From Phascolarctobacterium faecium DSM 14760 (GTDB lineage Bacteria; Bacillota; Negativicutes; Acidaminococcales; Acidaminococcaceae), in contig NZ_QLTS01000001.1 in NCBI RefSeq assembly GCF_003269275.1, forward strand, positions 714,768-778,767: a stretch of DNA of 64,000 nt. The letters run 5' to 3'. Position 1 is the first letter of the stretch. Each line of letters begins with the position of its first letter. Of the stretch, positions 26,843 through 38,100 are shown in pieces. The notes beneath the pieces are model-generated. The model had not been told where the DNA came from and made no database searches. It saw nothing but the letters and a program-made list of their open reading frames with translations. The position numbers were made by a program, and so were the translations under genes.

Positions 26843-27639
26843 ATACCGCGGCAGCCACACTAAAAGCACAAAATATTACTCTGCAATATGGAGCTCATAA
26901 AATAATCGATGATCTGAATATCAGCTTTCCCAAACCCGAGATCGTATCTATCATTGGCCCCAACGGCAGTGGTAAATCCACCCTGTTAAAAGCACTCTGC
27001 CGGCTGCTCACGCCATATGCAGGTACAGTTTATCTGAACGGCAGCGATATTAACGCTATGAACACCGAAAGCGTAGCGCAGATAATTTCTGTACTGCCGC
27101 AATCCTCTCACGCTCCTTCCGACATAACTGTAGAAGAACTGATACGATATGGCCGTCTGCCCTACCAGAAATTCTTTGATTCACTAAAGAAAGAAGACCT
27201 TGCCGCAGTAGAAGAAGCGATAAAAATCACAGAACTGGATAAGTTCCGCAGCCGCTCTATCAATACACTTTCAGGCGGCGAACGCCAAAGAGCCTGGCTG
27301 GCAATGGCACTGGCCCAACAGCCGCAGCTCCTGCTTTTAGATGAACCTACTACCTATTTAGACGTACACCATCAGCTGGAATTGATGGAATTAGTAGTAC
27401 GGCTGCATTACGAAAAACAGTTAACAGTCATTATGGTACTGCATGACCTTAACCATGCAGCTCGTTACAGCCAGCGTTTAGTCGCTGTCAAAAACGGCCA
27501 AATAGTTGCAGACGGGCAAGTAAGTGAAGTTTTTACCGAGCCAGTCATCGAACATCTTTATGACGTAAAAGCTCTGATCACCACTCTGCAAAAGGACGAA
27601 AACTGTTATCCTGTCTGCTTCCCCTACACTGTTTCGTAA
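26839..27639 (+). CDS. FecE/BtuD-type ABC ATPase
   Basis: 266 residues from ATG 26839, which overlaps the permease stop (ATGA) and follows GGAGG. Walker A GPNGSGKSTLLKALC, Q-loop LPQSSHAPS, signature LSGGERQRAWLAMALAQ, Walker B LLLLDEPTTYLD and the switch His (VLHDLNHA) are all present. It powers the importer. The next element downstream is operator site 2. Confidence 0.95.
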   Translation: MNTAAATLKAQNITLQYGAHKIIDDLNISFPKPEIVSIIGPNGSGKSTLLKALCRLLTPYAGTVYLNGSDINAMNTESVAQIISVLPQSSHAPSDITVEELIRYGRLPYQKFFDSLKKEDLAAVEEAIKITELDKFRSRSINTLSGGERQRAWLAMALAQQPQLLLLDEPTTYLDVHHQLELMELVVRLHYEKQLTVIMVLHDLNHAARYSQRLVAVKNGQIVADGQVSEVFTEPVIEHLYDVKALITTLQKDENCYPVCFPYTVS

Positions 27640-27647
27640 AAATTACA

Positions 27648-27734
27648 AATAAAGTTAGCTAAAGCTAACTTTATTATTGACAAAATTGTGAAGTTATGTA
27701 ATAATCAACGTGGTTAGCGATCGCTAACCACGTT
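27648..27734 (+). promoter_or_regulatory. TonB-receptor promoter flanked by two palindromic operators (GTTAGC sites 2 and 3)
   Basis: Site 2: AATAAAGTTAGC/GCTAACTTTATT around TAAA (27648-27675). Then TTGACA (27677-27682), 16-base spacer, TAATAA (27699-27704). Site 3: AACGTGGTTAGC/GCTAACCACGTT around GATC (27707-27734). Each has perfect 12-base arms and a 4-base centre, like site 1. The two sites bracket the promoter, and site 3 starts just past the -10, just as site 1 does. Confidence 0.75.
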
Positions 27735-27808
27735 TTTGTTTATGAGGCCAATTTATAAATACCTCATAGCAAATAAATATATTTCCATACGTAAGGGAGT
27801 GTAATGAG

Positions 27809-29830
27809 ATGGGTAGTTTTAAGAAAAACAGGGAGGTATTATTAGCCCTATGTCTATGCAGCGCACTCGTCAATAATGTCTACGCTGCGGAAACAAGCAA
27901 AAGTCAGAACGACTTGGAAAAATACGTTCTGGACGAATATGTTGTAACAGCCACCAAAACAGCATTATCTGAAAAGAAAGTCCCAATGGCAACAGAAGTC
28001 ATCACCCAGGAAAAAATCAAAAATCTTGGCGCCTACAGTGTCCGTGATGCTTTAAGAATGTCTATTGGTCTTGACGTTCAGGAAACCGGAATGACCGGTA
28101 ATGTTGTTCAAATCAGAGGCATGAATAATTCCCACGCTTTGATTTTGATCGACGGCAGACGGATGGCAGGTGAAAACACCAGTGTTACAGCTAACGTATA
28201 CGAACTGAGCCGTATCAATATCAACGACGTGGAACGTATAGAAATAGTTCGCGGCCCCGGCAGCGCACTATACGGCAGCGACGCTATGGGCGGTGTCATC
28301 AACATTATCACTAAAAAAGCAACCGATCCCAGCGCGAGCATCGGCGTATATACAGGTTCCAAAGAAATGGGAACCAATATGACCTACGCTTCAGGAAAAC
28401 AAGGAAATCTTAGCTTTAAAATTAGTGGTAATCTTGAAGATATCCGCAAACAAGTATCAAAGTCAGATGGCGTCAGCACAAACATGTACGGTCCACGACG
28501 CTACCTTAACCTTTCTGCAAACTACGACCTTGGCAAAAACAGAGGCCTCGACTTTGACGCCTCTTTTATGAAAGAACAGTTTACAGCCTTTGATTCCAGC
28601 AATATCGAATGGTATAACAATAATCGTTCTGATTACAGCATAAATTATTACGGTAAAGATGACAAAAACAATTATAATATCAGGGCTTACTATAATACAT
28701 TAAAAAAGGCAAACCAAAAACGTCCCAGTTCTAACTGGAATGGCATCGACTGGACAGACTGGGATCGCAGCGAATACAACACTTTAGTTATCGAAGGAAA
28801 AAATTCTTCTAAATTGACAGATCAGCATACCTTGACATACGGCGCAGAATACAGCAATCTTGGTAATAAAGGAACTCGTCTAGGCGCCGGCGGGGACAAA
28901 GTTTACCAAGATACTCTCTACGGAATAAGCAAATATGGTTCCGAGAAAAATCTGGAAACCTATTCAGCTTATATCCAGGACGAATGGCAAATCAACGACC
29001 GTTTCTTCGTGGTTCCTTCCATCCGTTTTGATAACCACAGCAGCTTCGGAAGCCATGTTTCCCCTAAAATAGGCAGCACTTATAATTTAAGCGACAACAG
29101 CCGTTTAAAAATCAACTACGGCAAAGGTTATCGCGCGCCAAGCATTGCCGAGCTCTATTATTCAATGGATCGAACCATGGGATCTATGCGCGTCCAGGTT
29201 TTGGGAAACCCTGATCTGGAACCAGAAGAATCGACTTCTTTTGACATCAGTATCGAAGGCGAAAAAGGCAAAGCTTTTACTAAACTCGGATATTTCCATA
29301 ACAACGTAAAAAACCTTATTGAAAGCGGCTCTGTGCAGACTATCATTGGTCCCGGTATGCCGCCTTCAATAATTATGAGAACACAATACGAAAACATTTC
29401 TGAAGCAGAGATCGACGGTATTGAAGGGGAAGTTGGTTACAGTTTTAATAATAACTGGCAAGTCAAAGCAACCTATACTTATTTAGACGCCCGTGACAAA
29501 TCAGATAACAGCTTTTTAAACGGACGCGCAAAACACAACGGTACGGTACAATTAGTTTACAGCGACAATAAACCAAATCCATTAACAGCAACCTTGTGGA
29601 GCCAGTGGTATGTAGACTATTTATCCAGAACCACCAATAACAGCATAACTTATGATAACGAATATACCTATAACACTCTTAATTTTATCGTCAACAAACA
29701 GTTTACTAAAAACTTCCGAGCCTATGCCGGCGTCGATAATATTTTTGATAAAACCTTCAATATTGACGATAATCATGCTTACGATATTGATGGCCGTACC
29801 TGGCGTCTTGGAGCTGAATGGACATTCTAA
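27809..29830 (+). CDS. TonB-dependent outer-membrane receptor
   Basis: 673 residues. A signal peptide (1-26, ending NNVYA) precedes a TonB-box-like DEYVVTATK, a plug domain (about 60-165, GLDVQETGMTGNVVQIRGMN, ERIEIVRGPGSALYGSDAMGGVINIITKK) and a 22-strand-type barrel ending in WRLGAEWTF with terminal Phe. It takes up a large ligand such as a siderophore, heme or corrinoid across the outer membrane. Operators on both sides of its promoter match the one at the ABC importer, so the two are probably co-regulated. No tonB/exbBD is in the window. Confidence 0.95.
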   Translation: MGSFKKNREVLLALCLCSALVNNVYAAETSKSQNDLEKYVLDEYVVTATKTALSEKKVPMATEVITQEKIKNLGAYSVRDALRMSIGLDVQETGMTGNVVQIRGMNNSHALILIDGRRMAGENTSVTANVYELSRININDVERIEIVRGPGSALYGSDAMGGVINIITKKATDPSASIGVYTGSKEMGTNMTYASGKQGNLSFKISGNLEDIRKQVSKSDGVSTNMYGPRRYLNLSANYDLGKNRGLDFDASFMKEQFTAFDSSNIEWYNNNRSDYSINYYGKDDKNNYNIRAYYNTLKKANQKRPSSNWNGIDWTDWDRSEYNTLVIEGKNSSKLTDQHTLTYGAEYSNLGNKGTRLGAGGDKVYQDTLYGISKYGSEKNLETYSAYIQDEWQINDRFFVVPSIRFDNHSSFGSHVSPKIGSTYNLSDNSRLKINYGKGYRAPSIAELYYSMDRTMGSMRVQVLGNPDLEPEESTSFDISIEGEKGKAFTKLGYFHNNVKNLIESGSVQTIIGPGMPPSIIMRTQYENISEAEIDGIEGEVGYSFNNNWQVKATYTYLDARDKSDNSFLNGRAKHNGTVQLVYSDNKPNPLTATLWSQWYVDYLSRTTNNSITYDNEYTYNTLNFIVNKQFTKNFRAYAGVDNIFDKTFNIDDNHAYDIDGRTWRLGAEWTF

Positions 29831-29901
29831 TCAGAAGATACCTATTTAATACTTCATTGGATACTCTAACTATTTTCAACTTTTATAACTGCTGAACAAA
29901 T

Positions 29902-29939
29902 AAAAACAGCTGACCCTAAAATAAAGGTCAGCTGTTTTT
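29902..29939. terminator. Bidirectional terminator after TonB receptor
   Basis: AAAAACAGCTGACC and GGTCAGCTGTTTTT with a 10-base loop, T tract on plus and A tract allowing use on minus. It lies 71 bases past the receptor stop and 60 bases before the BI-1 stop. Confidence 0.9.
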
Positions 29940-30003
29940 TACATTCACCAACAAAATCTCCCGCATCTATAAACAATCTATCTGTTATCAAAACATGCAA
30001 CTT

Positions 30004-30702
30004 TTAACGCTTCTTACCAAAAATCTGCAGCAACCGTAAAAACAAGTTAATAAAATCCAAATACAAAGTCAAAGCACCCAGCACCGCAAATTTAGCAATA
30101 CTGCTTTCATCGTCATCTATGCTGTGAGCGATTTTTTTAAGCTTTTGCATATCGTAAGCAGTAAGGCCAACAAAGATAACGATCCCCACATAAGTAAGAA
30201 TCCACATCATAGTGTCATTTTTCAAAAACATATTGACGACCGAAGCGATGATCAGACCAATCAAAAGCATAAACAAGATACTGCCCATTTTGCTTAAATC
30301 CTTTTTAGTGACATAACCAAAAAGAGCGGTGGCGCCAAAAGTACCTGCCGTTATCCCAAAAGTCGTTGCAATGGACTCCTGCGTATACATAAGAAAAATT
30401 GCCGACAGTGTAACGCCGGTTACAGCTGAATAAACAAAAAACAAAAAGCTGGCCATACTCGCACTCAGCGAATTGATTTTGCTGCTGATGATCATAACCA
30501 ATACGATCGGCGCAAACAAAAACGCATAAAACGTTATTTGACTGCCAAAGATCAGATTTAACAATGCCGGAGAATGTGCCGTATAATAGGCGACTATCCC
30601 CGTTGATAAAAGTCCAAAAAACATCCACCCATAAACCTGGGCAAAAAAGCTTTGTACAATACTTGTACGCTTAACTGATTCCACATATGATTGATTTTCC
30701 AT
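30004..30702 (-). CDS. Bax inhibitor-1 / YccA family membrane protein
   Basis: 232 residues with seven hydrophobic segments and family features: KRTSIVQSFFAQVYGWMFFGLL, TVGVTLSAIFLMY-like, GYVTKKDLSKMG, and the C-terminal ALTLYLDFINLFLRLLQIFG. Proteins of this type are inner-membrane calcium leak or stress proteins; YccA modulates FtsH in E. coli. It is a single-gene unit with its own promoter. Confidence 0.92.
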   Translation of the reverse strand: MENQSYVESVKRTSIVQSFFAQVYGWMFFGLLSTGIVAYYTAHSPALLNLIFGSQITFYAFLFAPIVLVMIISSKINSLSASMASFLFFVYSAVTGVTLSAIFLMYTQESIATTFGITAGTFGATALFGYVTKKDLSKMGSILFMLLIGLIIASVVNMFLKNDTMMWILTYVGIVIFVGLTAYDMQKLKKIAHSIDDDESSIAKFAVLGALTLYLDFINLFLRLLQIFGKKR

Positions 30703-30731
30703 AAATTTACCCTCCTTAAAATACTAATTAT

Positions 30732-30760
30732 ATAATACTAAAAATACTCCACTTTTCCAA
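30732..30760 (-). promoter_or_regulatory. Promoter of the BI-1 family gene
   Basis: Minus-strand TTGGAA (30760-30755), 17-base spacer, TATTAT (30737-30732), with AAGGAGGG just before the ATG at 30702. Confidence 0.6.
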
Positions 30761-30766
30761 ATTTAG

Positions 30767-31741
30767 TTAATTGCAAAAAAACATACATTGATTAACCAAA
30801 GCACTGATTTCTTTCCCAATAATTTTATTGGAACTAACTGTGCTGTTCGTATGTGTAGTGCCATTTTCTTTTACTTCGCCTTTATACTTGGAATAACCGG
30901 CATTAATATCGCTGATTCCAGACGTGTTGATACTGACCCCTATACTGCCGCTGCTGGCTTTGGAGTCTGAACTAGACGTATTTATATTTTTGCCGGATGT
31001 AATATTGACATCGCCTTTTGCAGCAAGACTGACATCTTCGCCGCTGACATCACTGCCTTTGATGTTGATATCTTTTTCAGAAGCAGTGATGTTGACATTG
31101 CCGTCGGCTTTGACTGTGCTGCCCTGAACAATAGTTGTACTACTACTAGATTCAGTTTTTGACTTTTGGCTGCCGATGCTGATATTAAGGCTAAAATCAT
31201 CAGCATTGAAGCCATCTTTTAACCCGTCCTTAGTTTGATTCAAAACGCTGTCTTTTCCACTTTTGGTCAGGTCGTTTACTTCTTTGCCAACGATCAGCGC
31301 TTTTAAGCAATCGTCTTTAACGCTGTCTGCTTTTTTGATGGTATCATGTACGCTCTCGGCTACTGATAACGCAGGTGTGGTGAGCGACACCGTTAAGCCG
31401 CTCTTTTTATATTCGTGTTTTTCCTGGGCGTTGTAGGTGTTGTCGGCGCTTTCGATAGTGACGTTTTGCCCGGTCAGGTTGATGTCTTTGCCTGCCAGCA
31501 CATCGCTGGCACAGATGCTTACGTCTTTACCTGCTTCGACATTGACGCTGCCCTTGATACTGCCGACAGTGCTGCCAGCCTGTTCAATGATCGTTAATTT
31601 TAATAAAAAAGTTTTTTGTGATTTTTTAATCAAAAATTTAACAGAATAGAATATCCCAACAAGTAAAATCAACATCCAAATATACGGTGGAAAAATATGC
31701 AGCAATTTTAATCCTCCAGTTATCAGCATCCCGAAAAACAT
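30767..31741 (-). pseudogene. Orphan chimera: membrane segment fused to a filamentous haemagglutinin fragment
   Basis: 324 codons. The first 45 residues form a membrane segment similar to the start of the immunity-like protein at 31787-32167: LKLLHIFPPYIWMLILLVG against IKVFYILPKYFWVVIIVIG. Residue about 52 on is haemagglutinin-repeat sequence, EQAGSTVGSIKGSVNVEAGK and onward, nearly identical to part of the large exoprotein for about 60 residues and then more diverged but collinear. It ends soon after GTTHTN. There is no signal peptide or TPS domain, so it cannot be a working exoprotein. It reads as a recombination product or stored module derived from a lost second exoprotein and immunity gene. 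It may be translated, but I infer it is a relic. Confidence 0.65.
31403..31586. repeat. 184-bp near-identical direct repeat, copy 1 (orphan module)
   Basis: Matches 34317-34500 inside the large exoprotein gene with only about ten mismatches and no gaps. Sequence on the 31587 side is AT-rich and unrelated to the exoprotein. Sharp loss of identity at that end marks a recombination joint. Confidence 0.85.
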
Positions 31742-31786
31742 TGTTCTTACCTATCGCTTTTCACTTACATATTTGAGTTGTAAGTG

Positions 31787-32167
31787 TTATCTAAACAATA
31801 AAAACATTAAAAATATTATTACAAAAAGAAATTCTAAAATTTCTAAGATTTTATTTTTTAAAGGTCTACTTTGATAATCTTTTTCTTTGTAATTCTTATA
31901 ATACAAAATACTAGTAAAAAATATTATTAACAACGGTATAATACATTTTATCAACAATCGTGATTCATAAAAAATTTTCGTAGTCAAACTGTCAACTGCA
32001 AGTAAACAAATCAAGAATCCCAAAATATAAAACAATTTATTATATTTATGCTTACTCATATTTTTATCTTTGATGAATTTATGGCTTATGGCACAAATCC
32101 CGATAACTATAATAACTACCCAAAAATACTTTGGTAAAATATAAAACACTTTAATCCCCCATTCCAT
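31787..32167 (-). CDS. Small four-helix membrane protein, candidate immunity protein
   Basis: 126 residues. The ATG at 32167 lies inside the exoprotein gene, overlapping its end by 17 bases. Four hydrophobic segments are visible (about residues 12-30, 43-60, 70-90, 104-125) with Lys-rich loops. DNA here is far more AT-rich than the upstream exoprotein body, as is the last part of the exoprotein gene. A small gene overlapping the 3' end of a TpsA gene with matching composition is the usual form of a CdiA-CT/CdiI pair; a polytopic immunity protein would fit a toxin acting at the inner membrane. The immunity role is inferred; I recognise no family. Confidence 0.6.
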   Translation of the reverse strand: MEWGIKVFYILPKYFWVVIIVIGICAISHKFIKDKNMSKHKYNKLFYILGFLICLLAVDSLTTKIFYESRLLIKCIIPLLIIFFTSILYYKNYKEKDYQSRPLKNKILEILEFLFVIIFLMFLLFR

Positions 32168-35100
32168 TCCAATCTTTCATATTAGATGCATATGAATTAA
32201 CTAAAGTAATATATCCTGTTTCAACAGGAATTGAAATAATTGGAGGCACATTATTCTCTAGCTTGTTTCCAACAATATGGAATACCACAGCCTTTGTTAA
32301 ATCAATTCCACTATTTAGAAGAAAACTAGCATCATCTATACGATTATTATAATTATCATAAATCTCAAAAGGTACATTCCCATATTCTACTATACCTCTT
32401 ACAACTTTTATTGGTCCTACAACTTGTCCCGCAACAACTTGCACTCCAGTACTAAACACATCAGGCAAATATTTAACAACATTATAAATACCCAAAAACG
32501 CTTTAGCATCTTCTAAATTCTGATGTAATCCTTTAGCTGGATCAACAACAAAACTTACTCCACTATCATCAAACTTGGTTAAAGTAGACAGCGCGTTCAT
32601 AAACGCCTTTTCCATATCTTCAGCTGCTTTTGGATCATTTTTGATATTATCCAAGCTCATCTTATAATATGCTTCTATAACCTTAACCTTATCTTCCTGA
32701 TTTTCAGCCTTTCCAAAATCACGAACAAAATTTTCTTGTTGCTCATGTGTCAAATGATTAAACTTTTCTACATCCAACGCACTGGCCACACTATTATGTG
32801 AGTTCAATTTTGCTAATTTGGATGCAGCAGACGCCGCTATGCTCACAATAAGCTGTTTTACTGTGGGGTCTTTCACATCACGCAAAATATTTTGCAGAGC
32901 TTCTGTTGTTGCCACACCAGCTGCTCCAGATAAAAAATCTCCACTGGCAAAATATGACGTTAATGCCCCTGCTGCAATATTCAGCATTGCTTTTTGCTCC
33001 AGTGTAAGTTTTAAGGTCATATCACCGATAACTGAATGTGCCATCTGACTAAATAAATTTGCCATTTCACGGCGTTCTTGTACTTCCTGCTCATCAAAAA
33101 TTTTACCAAGAGAATTCAGTGTATTTTTGGTATCCCTATTCAGGTCTTCAATATTTTGTTTTTGATTTTCTTTGTCCGTTATTTCGATAGTTCCTTCTGC
33201 TACGCCTGATTTAGTCGTACTGCTGTCTTCATCTGAGACTTCAACCCCCGTTTCAGGGCCTCCTACAGTATTAGTATGTACCTTTCCATTTTTATCTTTG
33301 TTCTGACTGATACTGCCGCTAAATCCATCGCTCTTACTGCTGTATTCAGCCTTGTTATCCACATCTTCCCAAGTCAGCGTGCCAGTAGTCAGCTTATTTT
33401 TATCAGGCGTTGCATCGCTGTCTATTATACCACCTTTAAGGCCGGTGTTTTTATCGACTGTGATATCAAACCCGCCTTCTCCGGCGTAAATACCACTTTG
33501 GTCGGTTACACTACTGTATTTGGAATCAGTGTCTGTAGTATCTTTACCAAAAGCAATACCGCTGCCCTGTGGTTTTTTATCTATACCGATATCAATACCA
33601 AAGTTTTTATCTTTAGCTGTATAGTTATCAGTATCCTGCTGGCTTTCAACATTCAGATTCCCGCCTATCTCTGCTGTTACTTTATCACCGCTCACCTTAC
33701 CGCCTTTGATATTCACATCTTCTCCGCTCGTGATAGTGAGGTCTTTATTGGCTGTAATATTAGCATTTGTATGCGTCGTTCCGTCACTATCTACAGTACT
33801 GCTGCCTTTGCCATAGTTAATACCGCCGCCAATAATACCACTAACACCAAAGTCTACCGACGCCCCAAAGCTTTTGTTACTGGCGTCAAACTCATTGTTA
33901 GTACTGTTTTCTGAAGAAGTAATGTTGATATTTTCTTTGGCGTCTAAAGTTACGTTTTCTCCGCTTACATTGCTACCTTTGATGTTGATATCTTTTTCGG
34001 TAGCAGTAACAGTAATATCACCGCCTGCTGCAACATTACTGCCTTTGGCAACAGTAACTTCACTTTCCAGTTTGGATTTAGAAGAAGCCGAACCAATGCC
34101 GATGCTGATCTTGAAGGCCGCACTTTCATCTTTGGCATCTATATTATCTAAAGTATTAGAGATATTATTAACATTTTTCTGCAGATCATGCAGCGTATTC
34201 AGTTCATATAGAGCTTTTAATTTTTCATCTTTTACTTCTGTGGCACGTTGTATCGGATCAGTTATTTTCTGAACGGCTTCAACCGTTTGTCCACCCAACG
34301 ACACAGTGATACCTGTCTTTTTATATTCGTGTTTTTCCTGTGCGTTGTAGGTATTGTCGGCGCTTTCGATAGTGACGTTTTGCCCGGTCAGGTTGATGTC
34401 TTTGCCTGCCAGCACGTCGCTGGCACTGATGCTTACGTCTTTACCAGCTTCGACATTGACGCTGCCCTTGATACTGCCTACAGTGCTGCCAGCCTGCTCA
34501 AAGTTTTGGTTGTCGTACTGGTCTTTGCGTTTTTCTTTGCCGATGGTAAATCCCAGTCCGCCTCCTGACAGCAGTCCCGATTTTTTGACTTGTTTTTTAT
34601 AGGTCGAAGACGAGGTATCTTCGGCTGCTATGATGTTGACATTACCGCCGGCTGTGATGTTGACGTCGTTATCGGCAACTACATTGGAAGCCGTGATATT
34701 AGTATCCTTACCACTTGTCAAATCAACGCTGTCGCCGCTGATATTGCTGCCTACATTGTAGTCTGCAGCTTTGGCGTCATAGATATCGGTTGTTTTACTG
34801 GAGAGGAAACCGATTTTTTTCTTGTGTTCTTCAAATATACTTTCGTGATGTTCCGTCATGGTATTCAGATTGACCGAACCTGCTGCATCGGCAGTAATTT
34901 TGCCCTGTTCGCTGGCAATATTACTGGAGATGATATTGATATCGCGGCCGCTTTGCAGGCTGATATCGCCTCCGGCAGACATACTGCTGCCCTGGACTTT
35001 TTCGTCGTCGGTCATTACGCGGTTGTAGTAGAAGCCGCCGCGGTGCCCAATTTCGGCATCCTCCATTTTACGGTCTTTGACGGCCTTAAGCTCTATGCTG

Positions 35101-38100
35101 CCGCCGGCTTCAGCTGTGATGCTGTCCGTTGCCGTTACATGCGAGCCTGTTAAAGCAAGATCGCCTCCCGCCTGTAGCTGCACGTTTTTGCCGCCGACAA
35201 GGGCGCTGTTATTGTTGATGTTGATACGTTTATCCCGATCAGTACCCACTACGGCGACACGGTCGCCGGTAGCGATGCTGCTGATATCGATTTTATTGCC
35301 GGCTGTGATGGACGTATTGCCATCTGCCGCCGTTACCGAGCCTTTCAGTTCAACGTTTTGGCCTGCTTTAAGTTTTAAATCGCCGCTGGCCGTGATGCTG
35401 CCGACCTGATCAACAGTTACCTGATGCAGTTCACGGTACTGTACGTCACTGGTCGTAGTTTCGTTGACAATGTTGTTGCCGGCTTCCAGGCTGATATTGG
35501 TGCCGCTGATGGTGCCTCCGGCATTGATAATATCCTGTTTGCCTGTAAGCGCAAGCTCCTTCCCTGCTTTGACAGTACCGCCCAGATTATTGATGCTGCC
35601 TGCGGTAATATCACTGCGGTCAGAAGCAACGATACTGCCGGTATTGGTAAGCGTATCACCTGTTACCAGATGGATATTGCCGCCGGCCAGTAATGCGCCG
35701 TCAGGTTTAAGCTCGCCTTTACGCACAGAAGCCAGATAAACGACTGGTACCAGTACATTTTGTCCGTTGACTTCCTGTTCTACCATCCAGACGATGTCGG
35801 TCGTTAGATTGGCCATTTGTTCAGCTGTCAGCGCTACACCTACCGTCAGGTCAAATTTATCGGCTGCTATAGCAGCATTGTTCATCAGCTCTTTAAATTG
35901 TTCTTCATCACTGGTAAAGCCTGCCAGATACTGTTTTCCTGTCAGGTTCAATATCTGATCGCGAATCAGCTGCTGTTCAGTGAAGCCATCACCCAGGCGT
36001 TTCATGACCTTTTGCGGGTCGCGGCTGATGCGTTCGAACAGATAGTCGCTGGAAAGGAAATTTTTATAATTGGTAAATCTTGGGTCCATTTCAATAAGAT
36101 AGCCAGCAGTAGAGTCGGCCGGTTTTAGAAGCGGATTTTTAGAAGTGAGGTCACTGATTTGGGGCACACTGACAGACGGCTCGATCCCTGCCGGATTCTG
36201 GGCCGTTGGCGTATAGGTGACTGTTAAGTCTTCGTATTGGGCATCAATAGTGCGATTGACAGTAGTGGTGCCTACAGTAGTAGTATTATTGCCGCCGGCC
36301 GAAATAACGCTGTCGGCGCCGCCGTCAATCAGCTCACGGGTATGCAGATAGTAAGGTGAACGGTCTTGACCATAAACATAGTGACAATGACGGTGCCATC
36401 TTCTATGCTTTTTATATTTCCAGTATTTGACATCAGTACCAGTCTCAGTGGTACGTTTTATATTTTTATAACCAATGTTGGTAAGGCTGGCTGCTGCCAG
36501 GTCAAGATCATGACCGGCTGTGATAAAGCTGTATTCATTATCAACAGTATCGGCGTCAATAGTCATATCAGCACCGGAAAGAATATAGGCGGCAGGGCTG
36601 TCCAGATAAATGGTGCCATCCTGCACAACGCGATGAAAATAGCGCCGGGCATTATAATATTTGCCAGACAGGCTGAAGCCCGGTAAAGCTATATCATGAT
36701 CTGTTTCTGTTACGTCCCAGCCGGTAATGAATTCACGCTTTTCATTAGTCAGGCTTCCGGCAGCAATATGCACATTTTTATCGCCCCTGATAGTGGAGGA
36801 TTGGTTCAGCAGCTCGGCCGTTTTACCTGTTCCGCTGCCAATCGTTACATCGCCCCGTGCATAAACGGAAGCAGAATTGAGGTTTTGCAGTTTATTTTTG
36901 ATCGTCAGGTCAATATCAGCTCCTGAAAAAATGACGCCGCCATTATTGGTAAGGTTATTGGCATTGACAACAGTACCATTACCGCCGATCATCACTCCCT
37001 GTATCTGGGTGATGTCTTTCACGGTATTTATATCAAGTTTTGCTGCTGCCGAAATAGTTCCTGTATTTTTAAGGTCATTCGCGGCAGTTACAGCAATGCT
37101 GCCTTTTTGGGCAACGAGTTTTCCTGCCTGCAATGCATCGCCGCCAGACGAGACAGTACCGCTGCCATTGGCAAGAATGATATCTCCATATTGGCGGAAG
37201 GCAGATCCGGCAGTGAAATCGGCATTACCATCAGTAACTGCGATTTGCCCATGCTGACGCAAGGTGCCTTTAGTATCAAAAGTAAAGTCACCTTCGCTGC
37301 TGATCGTGCCATACTGGCCGCTATTACCTTGCACCGCCAGCAAAGTCCCCCCCTGCTGTACAGATATGTTTCCATATTGGTAAAGATCGCTGCCGACGTT
37401 TATATTTAAAGCGCCTTTTTCCAGACGCACGCTGCCAGTTTGCGTAAAATCTCTGGCCGCAGTAAGGTTTATTATACCGGTTTCGCTGCCAATAGTACCT
37501 GTACTGAGCAAATCACCTTTCGTCTGCAGCTGCAGATCCGTACCGGCCAAGATCTGCTGGCTGTTATAGATATCTCCGCCAGCCGTAATGCTGACGGACC
37601 CTTTTTGAGCGGCAAGCCTGCCATGCTGAGCAAGTTTACCGTCAGATGCCAGCGTTATCCCTGAACCGGAAGCGTTGATATTGCCAAAGTTCTTGATGCC
37701 GGCATCAGTATCATTGGCTACCAGCGTTATTTTGCCGGCATACATGCCGCCTACTGAGGCAATGTCAATAGTGTTGTCCATACCGGCCGTACTGTTATTT
37801 AATTTTTGCGTTTGCAGGTTTTGGGCATCAACGCTGTTATGTCCGGTAACAACATTTATTTCATCCCCGCCCCAAACACCTGCGGTAACGGCTGCATCAG
37901 CGCTTACAATATCCAGACGATCGGTAGTTTTGGCGTCAAGCCCCTTCCCGGTAATGATCACGCTGCCGCCATTGACCTGATAGGCATCAAGTCCGCCATT
38001 CATTACCGGTTTGCCTGTAGTAAACACGGCATGGCTTGTATTGATAAAGCCGCCATTATCCACAACGATTCCATTGGCGTTGGCAATAACAACACCGGCT

